64,000 bases of DNA from Sympetrum striolatum (GCA_947579665.1 OX388347.1:22002562-22066561), one strand, 5' to 3'; shown: positions 21,365-34,479, numbered from the stretch's first letter. Program-made: numbers and translations. The notes: generated by a model from the sequence alone, not told the origin.

Positions 21365-24300
21365 AAAATCAGTTATACAAAAATATGTTTCATACAAAAG
21401 TTATAGTAAATTATATTTTATAAACTTTTATAAATAAAAGTATATACCTAATTATTATATTAGTGGAGATATTTTGCAAAAACGGAAACGAGCTTCGAAG
21501 AATAAAGCTCAACTTCCGGTGAACCGATTTACTCCAGAAACTAATAAACTCTGACAGCACCCATAATAGTGCAATATATGAAGTTTGGTATTGATACGAC
21601 TAATAGGTTTTACGTTAGAGCTCCCACAATCACACACACACACACAAACACACATACACATACACACAGACATTATTCCGAAAATGGTCAAAACGTGTTG
21701 TAGGGACCCCAAAACATGTATTTCCGTTGGAATCTCGAATTCGATTTTTTTCATGAAAACAATAATTTCTCTATACTACGTATATGGAGAAAGTGAAAAT
21801 AATTGTTACAAAACTCACGTACAATAATAGTCAGAAAATTCTACAATTCCTCACTATTTAACAAACATGCAACCGGTTGGGCCAAACAAGCCAGAGAAAG
21901 CAAAAAAGGATTTCAGAAGAAGATTTAGCGTCTCCAAGTTTAGTTTGCACCTGAAAATGTTGTTATACACCGAAAACGATTGTGTTTTTGTTATAAAGCT
22001 CAGAAATTGTACAATTCTTGAACATTCATGTGCACGTGTTTTGTTACTTTAAATTGTTTTGAGAAATGCAATGGACAAGTAACATTTCGGGCATAATGTA
22101 AACTTGCATTCCTCGGGCCGATTCCGGTTAAAATTAGAATGATACGAAAGCATAAAATGTAATGCACGTGTTTGCATAGTTATATCCCACGAAGAATAAT
22201 TTAGTGATATTTGAGAATTAACAGATAATAGCAATGCATATAACTAAATGGACGCTGAAAATAAAAGTTGAGTTGAGATGCTGAACAGCATATCCACACA
22301 CTCCACACAGACAGTAAGCGGACTTAACAACAAAGTAAAGACGTACATAAATAATATTACATATTTTATTTATATTTAATTTTATACAATAAACAATTGG
22401 ACTTTATAAGTATAAAATATCACAAATATGGAAATTAATATCACAAGTTATTCAACTTTAAGCATACATATCACTAATATCATTGTAAATAATAAAATTT
22501 ACATGTAGGATGTTACAAATAATAAACATAAACAGCATTTGCGAAGAGAATAATTATTAATAGCTTTTATTAAAGATAATAGAAACAGAGTGCTATATAA
22601 ATTTACACATACATGATATAAAATCAAGATCAAAATGATCACATGTAAAGCTTTTCATTAAAAAAAATAAAACAAACTTCTTTCATCAGTAGTTAGAAAT
22701 TGCAACTGAAAGAAAATATGTGTATTATAGAGTTGTATAATGAAACATAATTTATTATTTAGCTAGTAGAATTACCAATTTATTTCAAACGGGGAAAATA
22801 AAGCATGAAATAAAACAGTATCCTAATTAGGTCTTCAAGCAGAGAATCCTATATAAATTATCCAGTCATTGATGAGTAGATTTATTTAATGCACGAATAC
22901 GCTTTCGTATGCTAATATAACTACATTCTCATTATATACTAGGTTCTTTCTCTCTAACTTCTACGAAATCTCTTACTAACCAAAATCTACTTAACTATTA
23001 TTATAATCAGTGCTATTTAAAATGGACTTGCCTCCCAGTGACTGAGAACACTCATTTTTTGAGAGATTTTCAAAGCGTGTTCATATTTAAGGAGAAAACA
23101 TAAACAAATAAATGTGCTTAATTAATATTCGGAGAAAATATCGTTTATATATAATGACTTATTTATTTCTAATCCAACCTCTATCGTATCTAAATTAAAA
23201 AGATAAAAGTTTAAAAAAAACTAGAATTCAGAAACGAATTTGCCAGTTGGACAAGGCATTCCGAAAACGATTACAATAACTAAATTTTCATGTCTTTATT
23301 TTAGTTTTTGTATGTACTTTAGATCCGAAAACTATTTTTTATAATAAGCAGACGATTATTCGAAAAATGCTCCTTTTGTTCATGTCTGGATATCGTAGGT
23401 TAATTTAAAGGGATTTAAGTTTCTAAAATAAAATATTTATGAAGGTAGTAAAACCTATTTTTACTGTTCTAGATAATCAAAGAGAAAAAGTGAGGGATCG
23501 CACTACAGAAATGATGTAGTAAGATAATTTTTTTCAAATAAATGTATTTATTCAATTAGGTCCATTCAAAAGGATGCAGAGCTGTATAATATTATGCATC
23601 CATTTGATAGCTAAACCTTGATCAAAATATAACGGAAACATCGCCATTATTTGAAAATTTTGTGATAAATCTGATTCATTATGCATCACTAAACGTAAAT
23701 ATTAAAAGATACCTGTGAATTAAAAATGATGAAGTGATTAAGTTTTCTATTTACAGCACATTCTATACTAAATAACGAAGGTACTCATGTTTATGTGTCT
23801 ATTTGACGTTGTTTCACAAGCAATTACATCCATCAGTCATTTTCATTTATAAGCTTATTTTTTTAATGTCATTCATCAACCGAAAAATTCCACACATGAA
23901 ATGAGTCGCCCGATTTCGCTCCCCTAAATCTTGTTGTGATTCTTTATCGGATCGTGATATATTTAATTCATGATTCATTGATATATTTATGAAGCGAAAT
24001 TGACTGGTGTTTGCATATAAGATTATTACGCGCCGTAAGCGGTTATAAATTCCACGATCACTCTTTGTTTTAAATACATTGGAAACATTGCGGATTCATT
24101 ATTAATATTTCAGGTGGCAGGAAAGCACAATGTTATTTTAAAACCCGATCCAAATTATTTAATATGGAGACCATCTCTTCATCACCAAAACAAATATAAG
24201 TTCTATTTATTTTGTAAATTTAACGTGACGTAAAATCATACCGTCGCTGAAATTTATGTAAGGCTCAATTAGTGGCACATTTATCCATATTTTAGGTCGC

Positions 24301-24875
24301 CCAGTGTAGAACTTGAAATTCAAATCCACGTACATATGTTTTTCGTGGATTCTCTTACATTAAAATTACTATCATTATGATACTCACCTCTTATGAAACT
24401 ATAAACGTGCGAAGTATAGTTTCACTATATTTTCGCAAATTCTTTAAAAAAATATATCCATATTTATTTATACATTCTTCAAAAACTGCATTGCACGAAA
24501 TTAAGATGCCCGAAAATAAAATGGTGGGATAACTTATCAATCCATAAAATAAAGGATGATGATGTAATTTAAGATACAATCTTAAATTCTTAATTAATAC
24601 TTATGCTCGATAAACACACATTTTAACCTAAATCTTAATATCATTGAAAAGAATTTCTCATATGTTCGTCTCTACTCGTTATCCTAAATTTCTTTCGCTC
24701 AATATGTATTCCCTGAAATTCATTGTCGTGTTAATCCTCGTGTGGCCTGAGTTATCGCGGAAGATGTTCAAGCGAAAAATATAAATGTATTCTTAAAACT
24801 GAAGCATTTTATGTTTGCAATCATAACTTTATACGAGTAAAATGTTGCTTGCATACTGCAAGCAGATCGGCAACA
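21365..24875. other. AT-rich DNA without a recognised gene
   Basis: About 3.5 kb of very AT-rich DNA. Apart from the CA microsatellite near 21.65 kb I see no tRNA-like motif, inverted termini or coding frame; frames are under 85 codons. Confidence 0.55.
21628..21670. repeat. (CA)n microsatellite, interrupted
   Basis: A CA dinucleotide run with AAA and TA interruptions. Two overlapping frames of about 80 codons that cross it are artefacts of the repeat. Confidence 0.9.
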
Positions 24876-24879
24876 CTAT

Positions 24880-25900
24880 TTTCATGTCGGCATCATATCC
24901 GGACGGCCATCAAAAGAAAAAAAAAGATTGAAATTTTTCTTAAAATTTGCCTAAATTCCATCGTCTGGCATCGAACCCGGGTCTTTACTGTGAACTTACT
25001 ATGCAGCACAATAGAACATCACCATCTCTAACGATGTGTGAAAATTCAAGCAGAAATATGGGCTACAACTGCCTCAAAAGACGTTCTAATTTTCACGAAT
25101 TTAAATGGCTCTCTGGATTCGAACCAAGGACGATCTTGGAAATCTAAAAAATGTTTCTGAAAGTTATTTATAATCTCTATCTATATGCCGAATTTCAAGT
25201 TTCTATATAATTGGGAAATGGTTCCAAAAAAATCTTAAAAATCGGATCATTTACTGATTGTAGAGACGCCTGGTGGTAAAACCAGGAAACATTGGTAGCT
25301 GTGAATTCACAGTTTGATTAGTAATGACTTGATCTTATCTTATGCAAAGTTTCAAGTAGATATAATATCGGGAAGCACCTAAAATGTGTTTCCGTAATCT
25401 CCATAAGAAATGCATTGAGGAATGTAAATGGCCCTCTGGGATCGAACCAAGGACCATAAGGGAATATTTAAAATTTGATTATGAAATATAATTATGATAT
25501 CTAACGCCATGCCGAATTTCAAGTTTCTATGCCATCGGAAAAGGGTTCAAAAAAAAACTTAAAAATCGCCGCAATGCATTTTAAACGGCCGACTTTTGCC
25601 CCGTCCTAGCATCGAACCTAGGATAATATTCGTAGATATCTTTATGGTTTTCTTTTAATATGGGGGGCATCTAGCGATCCCTCGAGTTTCAACTCTCTCC
25701 TTTTCCGGGAAGTGCCTCAAATAAATTTTCGAAAATCCCCGCCATGTAATCTTATGGGGAAAATCGCGACTTTGGGGCCTCCTGGAATCGAACCCATGAT
25801 ACCGAGGATCAAAGTCGCTTTTTTCCTGGGGGTTTCACGTTATGGCCAATACGTGGTAAAAATTTCGAGTCAATGACGCCAGTAGTTTAGCCTGTGAATT
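24880..25900. repeat. Degenerate tandem array, about six 150-180 bp monomers with B-box-like motif
   Basis: A motif of the form YGGNATCGAACC recurs at about 24970, 25117, 25274 (degraded), 25441, 25611 and 25787. A second anchor, GCCGAATTTCAAGTTTCTAT and its variants, recurs out of phase at about 25187, 25344, 25511, 25678 and 25857. Both anchors keep a period of about 150-180 bp, and a run of the AAAATCTTAAAAATCG kind follows the second anchor in several units. On the minus strand the first motif reads as a tRNA B box (GGTTCGAT). Divergence between monomers is high, so this is an old satellite-like array whose unit may derive from a tRNA-related sequence. Confidence 0.7.
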
Positions 25901-26125
25901 AGTATCCTATCTGGGTATCTGGGTATATCATGAGTGAATCCGGAGAAGCATCTATATATAATAGATACCAATATAACTATTCCTATAATACTGAATCATT
26001 TTGTATGGAGAGGCACCTTATAATTTCGAATTTAATTTTCAAGGTTGTAGCTCTAATTGAAGAGATGTTTAGTTATATTCTACTGTGATTCTAGTCTTTA
26101 AATTATAATTTGAGGTTTAACTAAA

Positions 26126-26262
26126 TCTCCGATAGCCTTCTTTTTCGGCATATCTCGTCTCGTTCACCAGTGTTCAAAGAAAACGGAAAGAACATAGCAG
26201 TTTTTTTTCTCCGAACACCGGTGTATGAGACGAGAAACGCCGACAAAGACGGCTATTGGAGA
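26126..26262. repeat. Imperfect hairpin, 50-bp arms and 37-bp loop
   Basis: The arms 26126-26175 and 26213-26262 are reverse complements at roughly 80 percent. Shared blocks include TCTCC, ATAGCC, TCGGC and TCTCGTCTC, with mismatches scattered along the stem. Similarity extends a few bases outward (AACTAA against AGCTAAT). It may be a short fold-back MITE or a hairpin-RNA precursor; the 65-codon frame that crosses it is a by-product. Confidence 0.6.
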
Positions 26263-26269
26263 TTATTAG

Positions 26270-27925
26270 CTTATAATTCTTTAAGAGCAGTTTTCCAAAT
26301 TTTTCTTCCTTTAAATAAAAAGGGTCAAAATATTATACCTTACTATCGTAAAGTTCCTCAATGGTAATCCCTGATTAAATTTTTAAGCAACCTTGTCAAA
26401 CATTTATTATAATTAATTAACATTAATTTATTACCAATATTTTGTATGTTGAACTGTTTAATTTAGGTCACAATATAGTATTGAAGATGAATCATACTCC
26501 AAAAGGTGATTGAAGATTTTGATTACCTCCATAAATAAGCCATATAGCTGTAATGATTTTAAATCGATTGATCTAGACCTTTTTGACAGAAGATGAAGAT
26601 TTTTGGATGATCGTATTATGAAATTCACTGCAGGCGACTAATGACTATTTAATATGCAAATAACTATATTTTTAGTAAATTTTATATTCACAGTTGTAGC
26701 TAAATTCATATTTTGTTTAATTGTAAACCATATTCAATGATGTGAAAAATGTTGTGCTATTTTCTCAAAATACACAAACTTGTTTAATTTGGCTTTCACC
26801 AAATAAATTTGTGGATATTTTTAGGTGTGGCTATTTCTGCCAACGCTATATGGAAAAATATGGATAAAAATATGCATATTTCACTTTTGGATTGTATTTT
26901 AACCGTACATTATTCGCTCAAGTTTAATTTATGATTTTGATGAGTAAATGGTGTCTCCCAAAAGTCCATGCATCAATAGCGACACTCGCTACTCCTATAA
27001 ACATGTGAAATGGCCGATTCAGCCGTATTTCATTCAGTTGCGCAAAAATGTCGGAACTTTTTAACGGAGATAAAAATTAAGAAATATGCTGCAATAATTT
27101 CCAAAATTTGTTTCTTTTTTTTGCAATCGGGAACCAAAATAAAAAGTTAAATAGACGTCGCCCTCCCGTTGTATCAGCTTTCCATCATACTCCGGATCGA
27201 TATGTACCCCAACAGAGGAAAACGAGGATATTCGAGAGGTGAAATATCGCTGGACCCCAGCCTCCGTTTCGGCGCAATCGCTCAATTCCAGCTCCGATTC
27301 GGAATGACGCAAAAAGAGAGGAAATGCGCCTACGACTCGAAAAAAACGGATGATGCGTTCCTCTGGATGACAGGAAAGGGGAGCTGACGCGTTACCTGCA
27401 ACTATTCCGTATAAATATGGCTAGTCATCAGCGGGAAAATTCCGAGGAATGATATCGCAATGGAAATAACGGATGATCGCTGCCGAAAAAATACGTTTCT
27501 CAGATATGAACTCATTGGAAAAATTCTCTGTCGCCCTCCGATTCTTTTTTGTTTCAAAAGTGCACCGTGCTTAAATGGCCACTTCTATAGAGAAATACCA
27601 CGTGTGCGGGGGAAAGCTGAAAAGGCGGGTAAATCCTCGCTAGCCTATATTTTCCTGTCACGTGTTCACATGTGTCAGACAAGGCGTACTGACGTTGCAG
27701 CACATTGTGCAGATATTGCACTTCGTTTTCTCTTACGAAAGATTTCAGTTTACGTAGAATATTTCGATACTTGCCTCCTTTTCTACAATATCCTCAATAT
27801 TTAGTTTTTCGGATTCTATATTCATCGTCTGAGTCCTAATGTTGATCTTATCATATAAAAATGCAAATTGGTTGTTATTTTAATATTTGCCATTACATTG
27901 AACCTAATTAAAGCTGAAGTGTTAA
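26270..27925. other. Gene-less stretch with GC-richer island at 27.15-27.65 kb
   Basis: The first 800 bp is AT-rich. The island carries frames of 72, 83 and 114 codons on both strands, none with a recognisable motif. I see no transposon end. Confidence 0.45.
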
Positions 27926-27954
27926 AAATCGTGTTAATTTTGTGTAGATTAAAG

Positions 27955-28020
27955 TTAAATGGAAGATGGGGCTTCCTAGACCCAATTGTGCCAAATAAAG
28001 ACGTGTCTTGTCTTGTATTA
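27955..28020 (+). mobile_element. LINE/SINE-type 3' end with AATAAAGAC
   Basis: The order GGAAGATGGGGCTTCCTAGA (a short hairpin), then GTGCCAAATAAAGACGTG, then a TCTTGTCTTG repeat matches the hairpin-AATAAA-simple-repeat endings at 6.2 and 33.5 kb. It is probably the terminus of a related non-LTR element. The upstream extent is not visible. Confidence 0.4.
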
Positions 28021-28029
28021 TACATTGTA

Positions 28030-29735
28030 TTCCTGACTTAAAAACACTTTTTTTATATTTAACTGTTATGTACCAGGTTTTAAATGAATTAGAATTAGTA
28101 TTTAGTGTTACCAACAAACCTCAAGATCCGAGATTCAATTTCAAATATATCGCGTGACGTCTCTATAATTATACGTTATCCTACTAGCAACTTCACTTAG
28201 TGGCTTGTTGGTGACAAGAAGGAAGGACAAAGAAAAGAAGATTTTGAAATACGGTGCTCAAGAGAAATTATGAAAAATAGAGTAGTAATTCAATCACTGC
28301 AGTAATTAGCGAACCTAAGTTTTTAATGAATATTTTAAAAACTAGTTTCATGTGAGAAAATTACGTGGCACAATCTATTAAATAAATGCGAACGGTATGT
28401 TGATAAAATTTTGATCTTCACATCATTCATATGTATATTAGGTAATGAGAGATAGTGCACTTGGTAAAAGTTATTAAAGAAAGTAAAAATTTTAATAAGT
28501 GAAGCAGATTCTACAAGTTGTAAGTTAAAGTAAAAAAGGATGCAGACGATAGAAGGGATGGAAAGTTGAATCAAAAACATTTTTTTTCCAACAAACGATA
28601 TGCAAAATTCAGAGAGAGAAAAATTCTGAAGTCTACGTATGCTACCGCCGAAATATAAGAAAATAATACTGCCAAGTATACCTCTAACTTGAAAGATAGT
28701 TCGATTTTTTGAAACCTCTTACATCCTATGTGGATGTATTTATTTTGTGCATAAATCTATTTACTACTCAAGGTGATGACGATGTGTTGGTCGGCGAGGC
28801 TTTCCCAAAAGGATCGTCATATGCTCATATCCTCAAGTTTAGACGGCTTTTTTTATAAATTCCATGGTAAACAGGTGAAGTGATTAAAACAGAAGTTATA
28901 ATTTGAAGGACAGCTTCCTCGAGTGAAGGAAAAGCTTCCACGCTCGATTCTAGCCTCTCCTTCTGAAAAACTCTTCCAACTTTTATTCCCGTGGGTATCT
29001 TTCCTTATCAATTTGTCACACAGCGTCGTCTGTTTCTGCCGCGTCATTCCATCAGCGATATTCATCCTCTGCTTGTATTTCTCATCGTTACGAATCTCTG
29101 TCAACCGCCTTTCTTTATTCCATCTGCGTATTAATTTCCCGACGTTTTCCAGATTTTCAATCGTTATCCTTTGACGCAACGACTGTCCTCCTTTTATTTG
29201 TCGAATTTATCGTCGACATTTTTGGATTTGAAGCTCTAACTTAGATTGAAGTGATTTTGACATATTGGATGATTACATTCTGAGATTTCCAAAACATATG
29301 CTCCCGGATGGATTTCATTCGATTTAAATTCCGTTTTTTTCAAAAAGGAACAGTAGTCGTACTGTTTGCGGATAATTTCTGCCACCACCATTTTGTTCTG
29401 ATACTCAACTCGACCTTAAAACTAATATATTAATTACTTAATCAGCTTAATTCATTACAAAAAGTACATTATAAAATCAACAAAAATTGGAATTCTAAAG
29501 ATTCTATTAAAGCATGCACGTCTTAAATGCGATACAGTTATTAGTCGCTTGAAATTGCAATTGTTACTATAATATTTTCTTAATAATGACATGAATTTTG
29601 AATTGATTCGATACAGAATACATTTCCTCTAATTTTTCACCTAAAGAATATTTAAATTGTAACTTTAAATAAAAAAATAATATTACTCTAAATTTTTACT
29701 TTCATTTTCTGCTGCCACGGTGATGATGGCATAGT
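28030..29735. other. No gene recognised
   Basis: AT-rich, with a modestly GC-richer patch at 28.85-29.2 kb holding a 108-codon minus-strand frame and an 83-codon plus-strand frame opposite each other. The minus-strand peptide is Arg/Lys/Glu-rich and unrecognised. Confidence 0.45.
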
Positions 29736-29741
29736 TTTAAT

Positions 29742-29787
29742 GAGTTCATATTTATTTTCTCCCCGTTAAGAAGATAAATATGAACTC
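29742..29787. repeat. Short inverted repeat
   Basis: GAGTTCATATTTAT (29742-29755) and its exact complement (29774-29787) flank an 18-base loop. It could form a stable hairpin in RNA or be the ends of a very small decayed element. Confidence 0.6.
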
Positions 29788-30003
29788 TTTGGTGAGAGTA
29801 CGATGGGTAACTTGTAAAGTTGTCTTGGCTTGTAAAGAATCTATTGAGTGAAATAGATTACTTTTCGTTACTGAATTCAGTCACTGATTGCCTTTAACCT
29901 CAATAATTAATGACTTTAAAACGTCACTTATGGTCTGTTCCCTTCCATTCACGAAGGATTTTCATATTTATATATTCTTTTAGAGGAGAATATTATTAGA
30001 ATA

Positions 30004-30050
30004 AATCTAACATAAGTCTAACAAAGTCTAACATAATCTAACAAAGTCTC
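30004..30050. repeat. Minisatellite of 10-11 bp units
   Basis: Four consecutive units of TCTAACAWAR (alternating ATAA and AAAG endings), followed by a partial fifth. Confidence 0.8.
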
Positions 30051-30589
30051 ATTCGTGCATCTATCTCCCCTCCAATGACAACTTTATGGAACGAGTGATT
30101 TTCCTAAGATTGCAAGGTTTTCCCAAGTGAAGATATTGAGATTTATATTTATATTGGTACTGTTGATAGTTTATGTTAGTATAGTGAGCCACTAGGATTA
30201 TTTTACTTTACGATGAATATAATTATAATTGTCTCCTTACTTTCCCTAAGACAAATTCGTTAAAACGTTGCTGTAAAACTTTTTCTCCTTCACATGAAAT
30301 ATATACCATGATAATGCATTTTCCATAGGTGTTAGAGATTTTTATGAAATACGAAACAATTTTTTGTTTTCTAGGGTAACAAATAACAATTATGTGAAAT
30401 TGTACTAACATCTTATTACTGGCAGCTGATCGCATATTTTATGAACGTTTAATAAGATCGTAACAAACATGTTTAATATACCGTATAAATTAAATCAGTA
30501 TAGTTTTACCAAGTTCTAAGTCATCCTATGAGATTTAATTTACTTTCAGCTTCGCTAGATAGTGACTGATAGTGGATAATAGTACTTTC

Positions 30590-31420
30590 CTAGACCACTA
30601 GGGAAGTTCAAACGCACTCGCAAACATTTCCATGGAAAGAAGACTTTCGTTTCCTCGAATTTCCGACACGTTAATCCTTCATTCTTCCAAGCGAAAGTAC
30701 AGCTTCCGAAAACAAAACCCACGATTTTTCGAAAGAGCGGCAAACCGGCGAAAATACTATTCATTTGACTATTTCCATTTCATTTCCCTCCCTTTATCCT
30801 CCCTCCTTCCGATACCTCTTTTTTCTGCTGTCCCTTTCTCTCCCTTGTTCTCCCCGAACATCCATTCTTCTCATTTGAAACCTTGGAGCGGTCCCACCGA
30901 TGTCCCCCTCCGCTCGCCCCCGCACCAATTTGTTGCTTCTGACGCGTTTCATAATCCCTATTGTAAGCCCCCAGGAACTGCCTTTTGCTCCGCCTCCCGC
31001 TCTTTAAGAGGGAAGCATGATAACTCTTGTAAAAGCAAAATGGGGCATCAAAGAGAAGAGGAGATGAGCGGACGAGAAGTGCAGCGAGAGAGAAAAAAGC
31101 GGACGTCGTGTGTGCAGCGCGTATCGTTCTCTTTTTTCTCCCAATTTCAGCCAAAACGCCAGCAGGGAGACTCGCTTTAATATTTCTCTTGCTCAGGCGC
31201 CCTGTGCGTGTTCCCACAGATTCTCTATCTGAACGCTGCTGCTTCTCGGATGAAGGCTTTGTGCTAACAGCGACGCTTGTGTCCTGAGGAAATCTATCAT
31301 TAGGCTGCCCATATCCCCAAAGTTTGAAGATGGGACGGTTTTCATCAGTGAAACAGCACAGAACGGTGTCAGTTATATGAATAATTTTCAGGGATATTTT
31401 TTCTAACTCAGAAAACACAT
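30590..31420. other. GC-richer CpG island with the two longest open frames of the window
   Basis: The minus strand is open for 212 codons (30780-31418) and the plus strand for 182 codons (30632-31180) over the same DNA. Both predicted peptides are low-complexity (Ser, Arg, Lys, Pro, Phe). The plus strand is pyrimidine-rich in its first half and purine-rich in its second. Simultaneous openness on both strands and the lack of any domain argue against coding. A promoter or 5' untranslated exon of a host gene is possible. Confidence 0.4.
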
Positions 31421-31490
31421 TGCTGAAAAGAATTCCAGCTATAGGTCTATTTTTAAATTGCGTCTCCCTTAAAATTAATGTTCTTTTTTT

Positions 31491-31700
31491 CTACATCTAC
31501 ATCTACATCTACATTAATACCCTACAAGCCGCCTTTCGGCGTGTGGCAGGGGGTGTAAACACCAGTTGAATCTAAATTACTTCCTTATTCGATTATTGTC
31601 ACGTATTGTTCGCGGAAAGAATGAATCTCTGAAACGATTCGTCCTTTTTAATTTTATATGGTGAGAATGGAGGCCTCTTGTCATGTCTGTAATGTACTTA
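31491..31700 (-). mobile_element. LINE 3' end (HPLPHAERRL family), minus strand
   Basis: On the minus strand: KRTNRFRDSFFPRTIRDNNR, a stop, then CLHPLPHAERRLVGY, ending in a (TGTAGA)n tail, seen on the plus strand as repeated CTACAT at 31491-31515. About 145 bp are nearly identical to the plus-strand copy at 53.34-53.48 kb. Upstream the similarity fades at about 31.7 kb. It is a 5'-truncated dead copy of the Jockey/CR1-like family also seen at 19.1 kb. Confidence 0.8.
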
Positions 31701-31704
31701 GCCC

Positions 31705-33480
31705 CTTCTGACATAAACTATGAAGAGCTAATAAGAATTAGAAGAGTAAGATTGAGAAGTACTAGGCAGGATGAGGAGTGAAGCAGTTTGTCTTGTTTAC
31801 GACACAAAGTTCTCTTTCCCCTTATAGGGATACTAATGGCGGCGCCTACTTATCATAGCTTTATCCCCTGGATTCTCTATTATTTGAAGTTAATGAAAAT
31901 TCGGATACTTAAAGTCGCTGATCTGAAATGTTTAATAGTTGGCCGGTTTTTGAATAAAATAAATAATTAGTCAAAATTAAAAAAAAATATTATAGTAATG
32001 TATCAGTTAAAATTCTTAAGTTTTCATAAATTTACGAGAGGATGTATTTAGCCTGTATGACAAAGATCCCGTAACTTTTTTCTTTCGCGAATGACTTTTT
32101 TTATATTTATTTAAATATGGAGTATGATTTGCACCGTTCATTTTATTTATAATTTCTTTTATCTTGTTTTATATTCAAGAGTGAGGTAGTTTGTCCTTGC
32201 TTTCCTAACCTTGCAGAATACTATAAGTGGAACATGTCCACGCAAGTGAAGCATGTTAACTCACAATCTGTAACACTTTTCTTGGTAGTACGCAAGGAGA
32301 GGACTTGATTAGTGCAACAACCCACTCACATATCCTCAGTAGCTTTCATTTCATTACATTCATGATAAATCATATAAAAAATACACTTTCTAAACATTGT
32401 ATCAAATGAAAAATGAAAATATTCCATTCATCACGATAAAATAGATATTTACTCATAGCATACTAAACATGCGTTTTCTATTATAACTTTTCAAGGATAA
32501 AAGCCCTATCTTTCGAATAGTAAATTTGTTGAAAATCAAGCAGAAACTTCGCTAAAAAGGTAAGAATTAAAGCACACAGAATAAAACCCTGAAGGGGCCA
32601 TGTGACAGCATAGTGACATAGGGGCGGAAGTGTGAAATTTCACGTGACAACTTATGACAGAAAGGGTAATGGGGTCAGCAATCCCAAAAATGCCTTGACG
32701 TTATTTCAGGGTGACCTCTATTTTGTAGATTTGGTGATTTGTACCCTAACAAAGAGAAAATATGCACCATTTTTGATATCTTACACTTTTTCTGCTGAAA
32801 TATCTGATAAAAAGTAACATGACGTAATCATGAATTACTTGTTCAGTTTAACACTGTTTTCCGAAAAATGTCAGTATATTTTACGATTGGAAGGGAAAAA
32901 TTTATAGTAAGCAAATGTTTCGATCGTATTTTATGTGTTAATGATTAAATACTGTAAATAAATATTCACTAACATGTCCGTGGTGATGAGTGTACTGGTA
33001 TTGTACTAATTCCATATTCGGTTGAAATTATTACCATAGCAGAGAGTATTGCTGTTTAAAATATTGCTCCAAGCGTAATTTGAAAACTTTTATGAACAAA
33101 AAATAATAAATGGAAAAAACGAACGAATAGAAAGAAAAATTTCGATCTTTTTCAAATTGTTACAATTTGAGCCCATCATTTTGCTATCAAAACTTCAACT
33201 CCGAAGTCTCATTTCAGTATAAGAAGTAATGTTAGAAATAGTATTTTTCTTACTTTTCGGAAAATCAAAAAAGATATCTTGGAAAATATAGTAATTGCAT
33301 TTACCAAACTATTTGTTTTTTTTTTAAATGTCAGGATAACAGCTAAGTAAAGCTACTAATTTATGCTGTCTATGGAAAAAAATAAGCAACACTTTCACCT
33401 TTGAATTAATATGAAAATATAAATCGCTATGTCCAATACTTATAATTGTTTCTCATACTACTCTCTTTAATTTATTTATA
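31705..33480. other. AT-rich DNA without a recognised gene
   Basis: Frames are at most 61 codons. No transposon termini or repeats were recognised. Confidence 0.5.
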
Positions 33481-33484
33481 ATTT

Positions 33485-33566
33485 TATAGTTAATGACGAT
33501 GAGCTGGATGGAAGGAGAGTCTTTTTAGTCTCTGTCTCACACAAATAAAGACTATTATTATTATTA
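33485..33566 (+). mobile_element. LINE 3' terminus (AATAAA plus TTA tail)
   Basis: GACGATGAGCTGGATGGAAG, a hairpin-like AGTCTTTTTAGTCTC, CACAAATAAAGAC and then four TTA units. This matches the minus-strand copy at 6.2 kb in order and largely in sequence. The upstream border is not visible, and no coding part is recognisable. Confidence 0.6.
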
Positions 33567-33569
33567 ATT

Positions 33570-34475
33570 CAAAATCAATGTTTTTCTTCTTAAATAACAA
33601 CTTTGCCAAGATGCCAATTATATTTCAAGATGCGACTGAATTTAGAACTTTGCTGATTTCTTTCATAGTGAAATACGTATAATCAGCGTTATTGGTTAAT
33701 ACATCTTGGTACATTCGGGTGAATCAGATTACGATACAGAAAAAATTTGAAATTTTCTTCTAATTGGGGATTCCATTGATTTAAAATCTTAATTAATAAA
33801 TGTACGCGAATTCTGGATAAGCGAAACGTTGAATGCAAAGACAGCGAGGCAAGCAAGCGCCTCGCTCGAGCGCAGTTACTTCCAATATTCTTATAGTCGA
33901 TCTTAATGGCAGCAGACTGCCTCCACGACATCGATTTCGAATCCGTTCTTCTCGAAAACCACACAATTCGTTGATTCTCTTCGCTTAAAATTCTCTTCTC
34001 GATATTAAGAGTTTGACCTCTTTCTCGTGCATAGTGGAAACAGCTGAAATATTGCTCGGGAAGATTTCGAATTCGCAGCACACAAATAACCAGATAGAGT
34101 CTCTATTACACCCGGCATGGATTTTATTTTCTCGCGAGAAAAAACGTTGTGATAGCGATGCTCTGAATTTGTGATTAAACCAAATACTGCTTCCATGAGA
34201 TGAATCGTGGGGTATCAAATTCCAACGACGATAATCCCAAGTGGGGAGCGTAAAATTGTAAGAAATATCTTTCGGTGATTTAAGACCGCAGCGTCTTTAC
34301 TTATCGTACTCCATGATTTTCGGTATCCTCGTTCATCTACTTGATCATGTCCTACTGACAATTAACTCCAAAATCCTTAGTAATTCCTTGGAATACTCTT
34401 TACTTAAAGCCTCGAAATTCAATGACTCTTTCACATTTATTATTATCATGAGTGCTCTATATTTCGGTATGTTTA
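33570..34475. other. Gene-less stretch with a GC-richer island
   Basis: About 33800-34250 is CpG-containing, with a 130-codon minus-strand frame (33689-34081) that overlaps two other minus-strand frames. Its Arg-rich peptide has no recognisable motif. Confidence 0.4.
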
Positions 34476-34479
34476 TGTG

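Noticed and set aside
24880..25900. CRISPR-like array
   Set aside because: The repeats are long, highly diverged and have no constant spacer layout, and the DNA is clearly eukaryotic.
33689..34081. 130-codon minus-strand frame as a gene
   Set aside because: Arg/Leu/Ser-rich peptide without motifs inside a GC-richer island where several frames are open.
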